In this document: piece after piece, positions 8,625 to 16,916 of the stretch
Layout: each line of letters opens with the position of its first letter
How positions within the stretch are numbered: position 1 is the first letter of the stretch
Source of the DNA: Massiliimalia timonensis
GTDB lineage: Bacteria > Bacillota > Clostridia > Oscillospirales > Ruminococcaceae
Assembly: GCF_900186585.1 (NCBI RefSeq)
Contig: NZ_FYDD01000004.1
Location: 1,054,001 to 1,118,000, forward strand
Length of the DNA: 64,000 nt
Direction: 5' to 3'
Translations under genes and position numbers: made by a program
Notes under the pieces: model-generated
Seen by the model: only the letters and a program-made list of their open reading frames with translations
Database searches by the model: none
What the model was told of the DNA's origin: nothing

Positions 8625-8645
8625 CCGCCGGGAGGCGGCTTTTTT
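8625..8645 (+). terminator. Rho-independent terminator
   Basis: CCGCC-GGGA-GGCGG hairpin (8625-8638) followed by TTTTTT. It closes the small membrane protein gene. Confidence 0.8.
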
Positions 8646-8653
8646 GTCTTGCT

Positions 8654-9490
8654 TTACAGTCCCAACAATTCTTTGATCATACGATCGCTCATCCGTACCG
8701 TCCCTACCAGCACCAACAGATGAAAGATCACCTGTATAATGTAGCTCCAGACCATTGTCACGTCAGACAGCTCTGACTCGGAAACCGTAGGGCTCGAGGC
8801 AAACACAGAAAAGATAATACATGCGAGCGCGATCACCGCTCCTTCCAGACACACTCCCGCATAGGAACGCAAAAAGTTTTTCCCGATATTAGAAGTGGGT
8901 TCTCCGGCAAAGGATGCCATCGGAATGGGCGCGATTGCGGTGAAAATATATATTTTAAATATCCGGGCATAGACGGTAAGGATCATGACAAAGGTGAGAA
9001 TGATGATCATCAGACACCCGATGAGCGTCACGATCCATAACGGGATACTGTTTAAAAAATCTACCCTGCCGATCGCATCGATAATTTCCTGCGGCAGAAC
9101 CGCCTGATCCGCCTTTGTGATCCCCGATTTCTCAATGATCGCGGAGATCACTCCCTGACAGATCGAAAAGACCGCCATCATTAGGTCCAGCCCGTATCCG
9201 ACCGCCGCCTTTGCCAGAACAAAACGCACAAAGAGTTTGAAAGCGGGTTCCGGACGTTTTAAATCCGCAAGACTTGCGCAGGTTTTGACTGCGCCCGCCG
9301 CAAAAAATAACACCAACAAACCATACCCAATGGCTTTTAACGCGCCGTTGATCTCCAGCATCACCTGCCAGATCCCGCCTCCTTTAAACTGTGCGGGGTC
9401 TTGGGTCAGCAAGACCCAAATCTCGGACAGCCTTTCATTCCAGACATTCAGCGTGTACTCTAAATTATCTACAATCCAGTTTGCGGCCGT
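8654..9490 (-). CDS. VirB6/TrbL-like conjugation membrane protein, start probably ACG
   Basis: Polytopic inner-membrane channel component. At least five hydrophobic segments are visible (near residues 55, 120, 165, 210 and 255), and a charged N-terminus reads ANWIVDNLEYTLNVWNERLSE. No ATG, GTG or TTG precedes the TTG at 9412, which would cut off this N-terminus. The frame opens after a TGA directly beside a perfect AGGAGGTGA, so the first codon is ACG at 9490-9488. That spacing is short, so the exact initiation point is uncertain. From ACG the product is 278 residues. It follows the VirB2-like gene by 23 bases. Confidence 0.75.
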   Translation of the reverse strand, partial: TAANWIVDNLEYTLNVWNERLSEIWVLLTQDPAQFKGGGIWQVMLEINGALKAIGYGLLVLFFAAGAVKTCASLADLKRPEPAFKLFVRFVLAKAAVGYGLDLMMAVFSICQGVISAIIEKSGITKADQAVLPQEIIDAIGRVDFLNSIPLWIVTLIGCLMIIILTFVMILTVYARIFKIYIFTAIAPIPMASFAGEPTSNIGKNFLRSYAGVCLEGAVIALACIIFSVFASSPTVSESELSDVTMVWSYIIQVIFHLLVLVGTVRMSDRMIKELLGL

Positions 9491-9513
9491 TCACCTCCTT
9501 TCCGTCACACATC

Positions 9514-9897
9514 TCATACTCCTGTGATGAGATCTAAAATCTCTTTGGTAAATGTCACAACCAACCCTCCTGCCAGGGTCAGAAATCCCTGCGACCGCTG
9601 GCTGGGGTCGTGGGATTGAAAGGAGAGCCCTACCTGCACCACACCCCAGCCCAACAGGATGAGCCCGATCGCCCGGATCAGAGAAAAGATAAAGCCGGAA
9701 AGGTTGTTGACCGCCTCTAAGGGATCTCCGGCCGCGGCAGCTGTCGTATAGCCAAAACACAGACAGCATACGAAAGCCGCATAGCCGGTAAAGCCAAAAC
9801 GCCCCTTTTTCCCAAGCGGCAGGGCGTTTGCGGGTTTGTCGTTGTTTTTACGGGGCGTCAAAAGATGAAACCCTTTCTTCAATTTCTTCAGAAGCAT
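9514..9897 (-). CDS. VirB2/Maff2-like conjugation pilin protein
   Basis: The 127-residue protein has a basic N-terminus, a hydrophobic signal-like segment ending in TTAAAAGD (about residues 36-57), and then two transmembrane helices of the Maff2/VirB2 type separated by SFQSHDPSQRSQG. This matches small pilin-like subunits encoded before VirB6 in Firmicutes elements. ATG 9897 follows GGAGG by only one base. A CTG two codons later has the ideal 7-base spacing, so the true start is unclear. Confidence 0.75.
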   Translation of the reverse strand: MLLKKLKKGFHLLTPRKNNDKPANALPLGKKGRFGFTGYAAFVCCLCFGYTTAAAAGDPLEAVNNLSGFIFSLIRAIGLILLGWGVVQVGLSFQSHDPSQRSQGFLTLAGGLVVTFTKEILDLITGV

Positions 9898-9921
9898 TCC
9901 TCCAGTCTGATGTATATATAT

Positions 9922-11682
9922 TTATGATTTTAAAAAATCCTCCGGCTCCAGCAGTTCGAAATCGTCATACTGCTGAGGGGAATAATCGAGATCGTCTGCC
10001 GCGTCCTTTGCCTGTGTGTAATCATAAGGCTCAGCGCCGCCATCCTCTGTCAAACGGATGTTGGGATGACGCCTAAGGTCGTATTTGTCATCCAGCATAG
10101 GACGTTCCCCCCGGACAAATAAAATGGCTTTGCGGTTAGAAAGCATTCGTACCTCATCGGGCGTTAAGAGCTCCCGCCCTGTCTGCTGATCGTTCACACT
10201 GAAGCTGCCGCTTCGCCCCCGGCTGTGACCGTAGGTGTTGGTATCCAATGTTTCCTTGCCCATCAGCTCGGAAACATATTTATGGGTTTCCTTCTCGTTC
10301 CCACCTAAGTAGAGAAACTCATCGCACAAACCTACCAGCGATTCCCACTGTTCTTTAAACAGCGCCTTGATCTGCGCCATATTCTGAGCAATATAGCTGC
10401 AAAAGATATTCCGGCTTCGCATCGTAGAAAGCCATGGCAGGAAGCTGTCGGTAGGGAGGGCGATATTCGGCGCCTCGTCAATCAGCAGATGGACCGGCAC
10501 CGGCAGCCTGCCTTTGTATTTCCGGTCGGCTACAAAATAGAGGGTTTGGATGAGCTGACCGTAAATCATCCCCACAAGGTAATTGAGGGATTTGTCACTG
10601 TCCGGGATACAGCAGAACAGAGCTATCCTTTTTTCACCCATTTCTTCCAGATGAAGGTCATCGGTGTAGGTGAGTCTTGCGATCTGCGGCAGGTTAAAGG
10701 CTGAAAGGCGCACGCCCACACTGATTAAAATGGATTTTAAAGTTTTCCCGGCACCCATCTTAAAGACGTGGTACTGCTTGACAGCAATACTTTCCGGATC
10801 CCGCATGGCAAGCCTAGCGAACAGGATATCCAAGGGGGATTCGTACCCCTCGTCTTCCTCCCGGACTTCCGCAGCCGCCAGCATCTCCATCACCGTCGCG
10901 AAGTTCTGTTCTTCCGGCGGCGCTTCATGCATGAGATACAGTACCAGCGCCTGTAAGAGCGCTGTTTCCGATTTTGTCCAGAACGGATCGGTATTCTGCG
11001 ATCCGGGCGGAGTGGTACTTTGGATCAAAGTTTCGATGAGACGAAGCACATCCTTATCATCCCGCACATAGGCTAAAGGGTTATAGCAAAAGGATGCATC
11101 AGGGTTTAATAGATCAAATACCCGCACCTCAAAACCGTTCGCTTTGAGCGCCCCGCCTGTTTTCCGCAGGATTTCCGATTTCGGATCGAAGACCACCAGC
11201 GAACAGTTCCCGCAGTTTAAGACATTCGGAATCGCATACGACCGGCTTTTTCCTGCGCCGGAGCCGCCGATCACCAGCACATTGGTATTGCGCTTGTGGC
11301 GGTACCCGTCCAATCCCATCTGAAAATGCTGAGTTAAGATGAGATTTTGTTTCGGATTCTTTTTATCCCGGTACCGTTTGGCAGTCTGAAACACATCGCC
11401 CCATTTGGCGGAACCATGTTCTTCTCCCCGCCGGCGGTTTTTTCGGCCGGAAGCAATTACAAGCATGGTCACCCCGTACCCAAGGGAAAACAAAAGCAGG
11501 CACCGAACAGAATATTCCGTCCAAGGAACCCAAAGGGGGCTGTTCATCGCTTTCGAAAGGTTTGTCAAAAAATTTTGGAGACTCATCCCATCATTCCAGC
11601 ACCCGGCTGTGAGCAATGCCGCCCACCAGACAACGGGGAAGGGCAAAAGCCATACCCACCATGGATTTTTACGTTTTACCAT
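9922..11682 (-). CDS. TraG/VirD4 coupling protein
   Basis: The type IV coupling ATPase brings the relaxase-DNA complex and protein substrates to the channel. The 586-residue protein has two N-terminal transmembrane helices (about 8-28 and 58-78), Walker A GGSGAGKS (about 142) and Walker B LLIDEAPNIAL (about 400), and an acidic C-terminus. ATG 11682 lies 14 bases after AGGAAGGA, an unusually long gap. No better start is seen, as upstream codons reach only an ATA next to the Shine-Dalgarno. Proteins with a common C-terminal tail in this element would be read by this component if they are exported. Confidence 0.93.
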   Translation of the reverse strand: MVKRKNPWWVWLLPFPVVWWAALLTAGCWNDGMSLQNFLTNLSKAMNSPLWVPWTEYSVRCLLLFSLGYGVTMLVIASGRKNRRRGEEHGSAKWGDVFQTAKRYRDKKNPKQNLILTQHFQMGLDGYRHKRNTNVLVIGGSGAGKSRSYAIPNVLNCGNCSLVVFDPKSEILRKTGGALKANGFEVRVFDLLNPDASFCYNPLAYVRDDKDVLRLIETLIQSTTPPGSQNTDPFWTKSETALLQALVLYLMHEAPPEEQNFATVMEMLAAAEVREEDEGYESPLDILFARLAMRDPESIAVKQYHVFKMGAGKTLKSILISVGVRLSAFNLPQIARLTYTDDLHLEEMGEKRIALFCCIPDSDKSLNYLVGMIYGQLIQTLYFVADRKYKGRLPVPVHLLIDEAPNIALPTDSFLPWLSTMRSRNIFCSYIAQNMAQIKALFKEQWESLVGLCDEFLYLGGNEKETHKYVSELMGKETLDTNTYGHSRGRSGSFSVNDQQTGRELLTPDEVRMLSNRKAILFVRGERPMLDDKYDLRRHPNIRLTEDGGAEPYDYTQAKDAADDLDYSPQQYDDFELLEPEDFLKS

Positions 11683-11710
11683 CGAGTCAAAAAATATCCT
11701 TCCTCTCTGT

Positions 11711-11762
11711 AAAAAAATAAAGCCCCGGAGGCTGTCAGGATGATCCTTTCAAACCTCCGGGG
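11711..11762 (-). terminator. Terminator/attenuator before traG
   Basis: CCCCGGAGG at 11723-11731 pairs with CCTCCGGGG at 11754-11762. On the minus strand it is followed by CTTTATTTTTTT. It lies between the 100-residue gene upstream and traG, so it either ends the relaxase-side transcript or gates expression of the channel genes. Confidence 0.8.
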
Positions 11763-11776
11763 TGTGGTTTTGTCTG

Positions 11777-12079
11777 TCAGCGGGCAGGCGCCCGTCTGTA
11801 TCCGGAATGCAGCAGCTTAAACAAGACCCGATCGATCCCGCCGCAGCTTCGGCCCGCAGACAGATAGGAATTGCGCATACAGTTTAAAGACTCTACCGCG
11901 CACGCGTATTCCGTATCATTCAGATACAGTTTTCTTTTTGGCGCGCTGACAGTTTTACTGACAAGCTCCTCGATTCCGGCACAATCCTCTGCGCCGGTAT
12001 TTTGTTTCATCTCCAACAGCGCTTTTGTCAGGAAAGTCTGTTCTAAAATTCCCATCTTAAAGAGTGTTTGCTTTTCCAT
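11777..12079 (-). CDS. Hypothetical ICE protein, 100 residues
   Basis: Starts at ATG, with AGGAG 4 bases upstream. The protein is soluble, with a helical N-terminus, a DUF-like central segment containing two Cys (AVESLNCMRNSYL and AGRSCGG), and a basic end (YRRAPAR). It lies between the ArdC-like gene and the terminator before traG. I do not recognise the family. Confidence 0.6.
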   Translation of the reverse strand: MEKQTLFKMGILEQTFLTKALLEMKQNTGAEDCAGIEELVSKTVSAPKRKLYLNDTEYACAVESLNCMRNSYLSAGRSCGGIDRVLFKLLHSGYRRAPAR

Positions 12080-12188
12080 GATACTCCCTGCCTTTCCTTG
12101 TTTTCTTCAGCTTCACCATACCACAATCTTTCTCGGAAAGCTACCGGACAAAAGAAAACAAACGGAAAACTTTTGGATGTACATTTCT

Positions 12189-13133
12189 TCAACGTTCCGC
12201 TTCCTTCTCTGATTTGGATTTTGGAGATTTGGCAGCTTTCTGTGTTTCTACAGAAAACTCATCCGGTCCGATGGCTTGTTCCGGATCCCGGAAGCTCCTC
12301 TGAATATCACGATTCATAGAATACGCCGCCCGTTTCACATCGCTGATGAAACCACGCTTTTCTTCCGGTGTCATTTGGGCACAGCTTTCGCACACCTTAT
12401 CAAACCGGAATGCCGAGGTGTCCAGACCGAATTTCTGCGCTGTCACATATGCGGAGCAGTAGCTTTGAGCCGCATACGCCTGCCGGTAATACCCGCTTCC
12501 GACCGAGTCAAAACTGGCATGAGCCTGTTCCCGGGCAATGGCGCAGATAGTGGTCGTTTCATCCATTCCGTTTCTCACATAAATCGTACGTTGTTTGGGA
12601 ACATACTGCGCCTGCACTCCTTGGGGAAGCTGATCAGAAATAGCCAGCGGGACAGGACTCTGTTCTGCCATAGCGGCAATGATTTCTTCCGGCAGATGCT
12701 GCTGTTGGGGCAGAGGCTGGGGTCCTCTGGTTTGGGAGATATCATAGGCTTTGGTAATGGTATAACCATTCGCTATGGTACCATCCTCTTTGGTATATTC
12801 CTGATCCGCAAAGAAAGTGTATCCCTTTTCACCGGAACGGATCGATCTCCCGGCTTCCTTCCATTTATCAAAGGTACGGGGATGGGTGATCTCCTTGTTC
12901 TGGTTATATAGGATGAGGAGATTTCGGGTGCTTTGCGGGGTACACTGCGCCATAAAGGTGAGGAACCCTTTCATGGAAGCGTCGCTTTTGAACACTTCCT
13001 GTGCCTGAGCGTCCGCTTTTGCCCAAGCGCTTTCTCGTTCAGCCTGCTTTATGGCGGCATATTCTTCCTTGGTATACTGCTGCTGAGGCTGGGGTGATTC
13101 TTCTTTTCTTCCGATTAAATTTGACAAATCGAT
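12189..13133 (-). CDS. ArdC-like antirestriction/ssDNA-binding protein with an apparent ATC start
   Basis: Residues about 25-115 match the ArdC N-terminal domain, with the segments FLTFMAQ, STRNLLILYNQ, FDKWKEAGRSIRSGEKG and TITKAYDISQT. This domain binds single-stranded DNA and in other systems protects entering DNA from restriction. The C-terminal half keeps a metalloprotease-like layout, but the usual HExxH is degenerate (REQAHASFD). The predicted start is ATC GAT TTG (13133), about 10 bases after AGGAAG. A TTG two codons later is the conventional alternative. The protein ends in a Lys/Ser-rich tail closing EAER. Confidence 0.75.
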   Translation of the reverse strand: MDLSNLIGRKEESPQPQQQYTKEEYAAIKQAERESAWAKADAQAQEVFKSDASMKGFLTFMAQCTPQSTRNLLILYNQNKEITHPRTFDKWKEAGRSIRSGEKGYTFFADQEYTKEDGTIANGYTITKAYDISQTRGPQPLPQQQHLPEEIIAAMAEQSPVPLAISDQLPQGVQAQYVPKQRTIYVRNGMDETTTICAIAREQAHASFDSVGSGYYRQAYAAQSYCSAYVTAQKFGLDTSAFRFDKVCESCAQMTPEEKRGFISDVKRAAYSMNRDIQRSFRDPEQAIGPDEFSVETQKAAKSPKSKSEKEAER

Positions 13134-13139
13134 AGGTCA

Positions 13140-13940
13140 TCATCTTCCTTTCACTTTCTTCTTTTTCCTGCGGGACCGTCCGGGTGCAGGACGGTTCCGG
13201 TCCGGTCGTTTTATTTTTTCCTCTTCTTTTTTAATCTCCTGCAGCTCTTTTTTCACCGAAGGCTTTCGCTCCGGCTCCCTATGGTTTTCCCCATCTGGAG
13301 ACAAGTCTTTGCTGGGCGAAGAAGGCTCGGACAGATTCTTTCCCACTGCCGGGGGTTCTGTTTCTTTCTCCCGGCCGGAGATAAAATTTGGGGATTCTCC
13401 CGGCTGTGCGGCGGGGATGCTGAAATCTTCTTCCAAGCCGCCGATCTCAAATTCCGCCGCGCCCTGTTCTGTCTGAACCGTTTCTGTTTTGGCAGGAGCA
13501 GAAACTTCTAATGTTTTCATTTCCTGTACAGGCGCTTTCTCAACGACAGCCGCTTCGCCGGCCTGCGCTTTCACATAGTCCAGTCCGAGGTTATCATAGA
13601 TCCTCTGGATTTTTGCGGCGTCGTCTGCAAACGCCACTATTTCGATCATTTGTCTGTCCCTCTTATTTCTGATGGGGACATACAAAAGTCCATGTCCCTT
13701 GGCTTCCTTTGCAAATTCTCTCATCAGTTCTGCCGGAATCTTGAAGAATTTGAACGGACGCTGTTCCCGGAGCATTCGGACAAGCCTTGTCTTTCCATGA
13801 GTTTTTTTCTGATCTTTCAGCACTGCATAAACAAACAGCGCAAAGTTTTTTGCCGCCAGTCCCGACAGCTTGAGGGCTATTTCGGTCCCCTCAAGCGTAT
13901 ATCGGACGATCTGATCAGCTGGATCATTTCCTAAATTCAA
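13140..13940 (-). CDS. PcfB-family conjugation protein (DUF3801)
   Basis: The 266-residue protein starts at TTG 13940, directly after an in-frame TGA and 6 bases after GGCGGTGA. Residues 1-115 form the PcfB domain (TLEGTEIALKLSGLAAKNFALFVYAVL and the K-T-R-L-V-R-M-L-R segment). PcfB works with the coupling protein in pheromone-plasmid transfer. The rest is a low-complexity, Pro/Glu-rich region ending in a strongly basic tail (PGRSRRKKKKVKGR). It sits between ArdC-like and DUF4314 genes, as in related elements. Confidence 0.85.
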   Translation of the reverse strand: MNLGNDPADQIVRYTLEGTEIALKLSGLAAKNFALFVYAVLKDQKKTHGKTRLVRMLREQRPFKFFKIPAELMREFAKEAKGHGLLYVPIRNKRDRQMIEIVAFADDAAKIQRIYDNLGLDYVKAQAGEAAVVEKAPVQEMKTLEVSAPAKTETVQTEQGAAEFEIGGLEEDFSIPAAQPGESPNFISGREKETEPPAVGKNLSEPSSPSKDLSPDGENHREPERKPSVKKELQEIKKEEEKIKRPDRNRPAPGRSRRKKKKVKGR

Positions 13941-13956
13941 TCAATTCACCGCCCTT

Positions 13957-14226
13957 TCATCGCTCTCTTGAGGGAGTGTGTTTTGTTTTCTTTGCTTCCG
14001 GAGCGGAAACCTTTTCAAAGGAATCCTCTCCGGGGATCAGGGACAGACCGGAACCGGTATCCCATTTCACTCCGATCTGTCCGATATCATCTACATAGAC
14101 AACCGTTCCTTTTGTTCCCGGCGGCGGAGCCTGCGGATCGTTCATCTTCTTTAAAATGATGCGGGTTCCGGCAGGGTATTGCCGGCGGATGAGTTCTGCT
14201 TGTTCTTTTGTGGGGAATTGGCTGAT
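13957..14226 (-). CDS. DUF4314 protein with an apparent ATC start
   Basis: The 89-residue protein carries the DUF4314 pattern: an N-terminal SQFPTKEQAELIRRQYPAGT helix-turn and then a small SH3-like barrel (GTKGTVVYVDDIGQIGVKWD). The N-terminal part is typical of the family. Its first codon is ATC at 14226-14224, about 10 bases after AAAGGAG. The first ATG (14145) would delete 27 conserved residues. It begins 7 bases after the relaxase stop. The tail KKTKHTPSRER ends in Glu-Arg like several other proteins here. Confidence 0.8.
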   Translation of the reverse strand: MSQFPTKEQAELIRRQYPAGTRIILKKMNDPQAPPPGTKGTVVYVDDIGQIGVKWDTGSGLSLIPGEDSFEKVSAPEAKKTKHTPSRER

Positions 14227-14232
14227 AACATT

Positions 14233-15573
14233 TCATCTCCTTTTCTGATTTTCCTGATTTCGGGTTTCTTTTTTCTTTTCTTCCTGTGCCAGCTGTTCCT
14301 GCCGCTGCTGTTCTTCTGTGCGGGCTTCCTGCAGGCGCTGTTCGATCTCAACAGAATGGGTTTCGATTTTCCGGCAGAGCTTTACGGTGTACCGCAGCTT
14401 TTTGAGCTGCTCTGTGAGGACACCGATCTGCGGGGAATTAGGCTGATAACGGTAGAGTTTCCGGCGCTCTTTTAAAAGTACAGCGATCTCATCCTCCGAT
14501 TTCTGCCGGATGGCGGCAAGCTGCCCCCGGTCCTCAATATGGTTTTGAAAGATAAATTCAGCCTGCTCGATCCGCTGATCCAGCTTGCGGATATCTTGCC
14601 GCACAGCAAAGCTTGGGTACCGGGGCTTTTTCGGTAATATTCCCATCTTAAAAAGATAGGAAAAGTACAATGCCTGCAGGCCCGAAAGCTTTCGGGAAGG
14701 CTTTTCTCCGAGAAGGAGAAGGAAGCTGTTTGCCGGCCGGTTTTCTTTTCCAGCCCGGTGAGGGGGCTTAGGGTACAAAATACGTTCCCGAATCTCTTGC
14801 GGGGTATATCTTTTCCCAAGGGTTTTAAACCGCACCGCCCGTTCTTTTCCCGGAGGCTTCAAAGCGGGATATTTGCGGTCAAGCCGAACAGTGTATCCCC
14901 GGTTTTCGAGGCTGCGTACAAACTGTTTCCAGGTAAAGGAGTCGGCAATCGCGGCATCAATATCCTGCCGGATCGCAGTTTTCCAAGTAGGCATTCCGTT
15001 TTGCTCGGCCAGCCACAGGGCATAGGGACGTCCGACACGTTCTGATTTCTTTGTTTGAATGACTGACAGGCTGTATGTTTGACAGAGTTCGTCCGAAATC
15101 CGCCGCACCTCGGTGACATAGGTTTTCTCATTGCTGCGGTACTTTTTCCCGTTTTCCATGGAGACAGAGTTCCACACAATATGGTTGTGGATGCATTTGG
15201 TGTTGAGATGGGTACTGACCACCGCCTGAAATTTCCCGCCGAGCAGCCGATCCGCAAATTCCATTCCAATTTGATGCGCCAGTTCCGGGGAGATTTCTCC
15301 GGGAGCAAAACTCTGCACCAGATGAAATCCCTGCACACCTTTTTCCTTATGCCATATCTTTTTGATCTGACACATATCCTCAAAGGCAGAGTCTATGGTA
15401 CAGCCGATAGCTGACCGGAACAGATCCTGTTCTGACTGATCCTGATTGAGCGCCTGACCGAGCACTCCTTCCAGCGATTCCGCGTTTGTACTGCGGGAAC
15501 ATTTCTTTTCATCCAGCACATATCGGACGGCGCTGTCCAAGCGGTGGACTGCGATCACACTGGTATATGCGAT
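14233..15573 (-). CDS. Conjugative relaxase (MobP-type) with an apparent ATC start
   Basis: The relaxase nicks the origin of transfer and pilots the strand. The protein begins AYTSVIAVHRLDSAVRYVLD, the classic start of this family, with Tyr2/Tyr17 (or Tyr3/Tyr18 counting the initiator) as catalytic candidates. The metal-binding HxH is in CIHNHIVWNS (about residue 131). The C-terminal 150 residues are Gln/Glu/Arg-rich coiled coil. The initiating codon is ATC at 15573-15571, 8 bases after GGGAGG. Extending to the next in-frame ATG (15690) would add 39 residues overlapping mobC in another frame with no family character. The nearest downstream GTG would remove the conserved N-terminal Tyr. About 446 residues. 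Confidence 0.92.
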   Translation of the reverse strand: MAYTSVIAVHRLDSAVRYVLDEKKCSRSTNAESLEGVLGQALNQDQSEQDLFRSAIGCTIDSAFEDMCQIKKIWHKEKGVQGFHLVQSFAPGEISPELAHQIGMEFADRLLGGKFQAVVSTHLNTKCIHNHIVWNSVSMENGKKYRSNEKTYVTEVRRISDELCQTYSLSVIQTKKSERVGRPYALWLAEQNGMPTWKTAIRQDIDAAIADSFTWKQFVRSLENRGYTVRLDRKYPALKPPGKERAVRFKTLGKRYTPQEIRERILYPKPPHRAGKENRPANSFLLLLGEKPSRKLSGLQALYFSYLFKMGILPKKPRYPSFAVRQDIRKLDQRIEQAEFIFQNHIEDRGQLAAIRQKSEDEIAVLLKERRKLYRYQPNSPQIGVLTEQLKKLRYTVKLCRKIETHSVEIEQRLQEARTEEQQRQEQLAQEEKKKETRNQENQKRR

Positions 15574-15662
15574 TGGTTTTTCCTCCCTTCTCAGGCGCGG
15601 GATATATGGGGTTATTTGTTCAGGCGGACTGCGGACGCGGATTGCGTTCAGGCTCAGCCTGA

Positions 15663-15971
15663 CTACCATTTCTCCTTGACTTCTTCCCAAACCTGACGGG
15701 CTATCTTTGTCATTTCCTCCACGCTCTGCCGGCTGGCTTCGCCATAGGTGTTGGCAACCTTGGCAAGCTGATTGGCGTTATTGCAAAGCCCCGCCGCTTT
15801 GTGAAGCAGATCGGCATGGTGTTCGCAGGGTCTTGCCCGCAGTTCGGCTCCCATGATGAGGGTGCGCAGAAATTCCTCTCGGGACAGACCGCTTAGAGTT
15901 ACCTGTGATTCCAGATACGCCAGTTCCTTTTTATTCAAATGAATCGGGATGATGTGGTTTCGTTTTCTCAT
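15663..15971 (-). CDS. mobC: MobC-like relaxosome accessory protein
   Basis: The 102-residue protein starts at ATG, with AAGGAG 5 bases upstream. The N-terminus RKRNHIIPIHLNKKELAYLESQV is a ribbon-helix-helix-type DNA-binding start. The C-terminal half is the MobC helix with NNANQLAKVAN and VWEEVKEKW. MobC helps the relaxase open and nick oriT. It lies directly before the relaxase gene. Confidence 0.9.
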   Translation of the reverse strand: MRKRNHIIPIHLNKKELAYLESQVTLSGLSREEFLRTLIMGAELRARPCEHHADLLHKAAGLCNNANQLAKVANTYGEASRQSVEEMTKIARQVWEEVKEKW

Positions 15972-15983
15972 GATGACTCCTTT

Positions 15984-16793
15984 TTAACGCTCCGGTTCTT
16001 TCCTTTTGCGGCTTTTCTTCTGCTCCGGCGCTTTAGCCGGATATTCGTAATGGACAGGGATATCCAGCAGGCGGAGCTTGCCGCAGTCCGGAGCGAAAGC
16101 TGCGTATCGGGTATAACAGTATCCCTCTGATTCTACAAGGATTCCGTCCCTGCTGGTTTCTCCTTTCACCAGTACACAGTGCCAGCAGAGGCTGCCGGGA
16201 TCGAACCACATCTTGTCTTGGTAATCAAACAGGAAAATCTGGTCTTGCAAAAATCCGGTTTCCTGAAACTGACGATATTCTTCATCAGCCAAAACCACTA
16301 CCTGTTCTACTCGGAACTCAGTCTGGCGCTCCGGTACAGGATTTTTTGGATTCTGACCGTTGATATCGGATAGATCATGGGGGCGGTGGTAGAATACAGC
16401 GTGTTCCTGATAGGCTTTTGGTTCTTCCAATACAATGTGTTCCTCAGGTACGTCCTGCAGGTTTACTTTGCGGCAGTCCTTTCCATAACCAAGGTACAGG
16501 CTGTTTCGCCCCTGTGCAATCAGCATACATTCCTGTTCTCCTTTAGTCCTCACCATCAGACTGCGGAACAGCCCGCCTGGATCGGCGCTCATCAATTCCC
16601 GGTTATCCTTGAGGAAAGGATATTCCGGGGAGACGTCCTCTGAGAGCTTCTCGAAATCCTCTTTGCCCAAGACGATGACCTTTGTCACTTCAAAAACGCC
16701 GGGGACATATCCGGCTTCATTGCGGCGCAGTTTATCCAATGTTTTAACGTCCGCCGCAAATGCAGCATATTGTTTCTGATTCAGTTTTCTCAC
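15984..16793 (-). CDS. Hypothetical ICE protein (DUF6329-like)
   Basis: The 269-residue soluble protein has two related halves. Each carries a VxKVIVLGKEDFEKL/VEQVVVLADEEYRQF segment followed by a Cys-containing 'MLIAQGRNSLYLGYGKDCRKVNL'-like beta region, so it looks like an internal duplication. The family is common in Firmicutes elements; function unknown. GTG 16793 overlaps the Shine-Dalgarno (AGAGGTG). A CTG three codons on has ideal spacing. The basic tail ends KSRKRKEPER. Confidence 0.65.
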   Translation of the reverse strand: MRKLNQKQYAAFAADVKTLDKLRRNEAGYVPGVFEVTKVIVLGKEDFEKLSEDVSPEYPFLKDNRELMSADPGGLFRSLMVRTKGEQECMLIAQGRNSLYLGYGKDCRKVNLQDVPEEHIVLEEPKAYQEHAVFYHRPHDLSDINGQNPKNPVPERQTEFRVEQVVVLADEEYRQFQETGFLQDQIFLFDYQDKMWFDPGSLCWHCVLVKGETSRDGILVESEGYCYTRYAAFAPDCGKLRLLDIPVHYEYPAKAPEQKKSRKRKEPER

Positions 16794-16916
16794 CTCTTTC
16801 TATATTCGATGGGTGGCTGGATGCCGGGGTTTGGGGGTCCTCCCCAAAATGCGTTTGGATATCCAAACGCTATGCTTGCAAAACCAGTCACCGGCTGGGA
16901 AAATATCACGTTAGGA
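16794..16916. other. Candidate origin-of-transfer region
   Basis: This 120-bp gap lies in the mobilisation block, one gene before mobC and the relaxase. It holds a perfect 20-bp palindrome at 16851-16870 and a second hairpin, TGGGG/CCCCA, at about 16832-16847. It also holds G-rich/C-rich tracts unlike a promoter. Position and dyad symmetry are what an oriT would show. No nick site can be assigned by eye. Confidence 0.4.
16851..16870. repeat. Perfect 20-bp palindrome
   Basis: GCGTTTGGAT is followed directly by its exact complement ATCCAAACGC, with no spacer. A spacerless palindrome is more like a dimeric protein-binding site than a terminator. Confidence 0.85.

Noticed and set aside
15573-15690. 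39-residue upstream extension of the relaxase from ATG 15690
   Set aside because: It overlaps mobC in another frame, has no relaxase similarity, and a well-placed Shine-Dalgarno lies after it, directly before the ATC codon.
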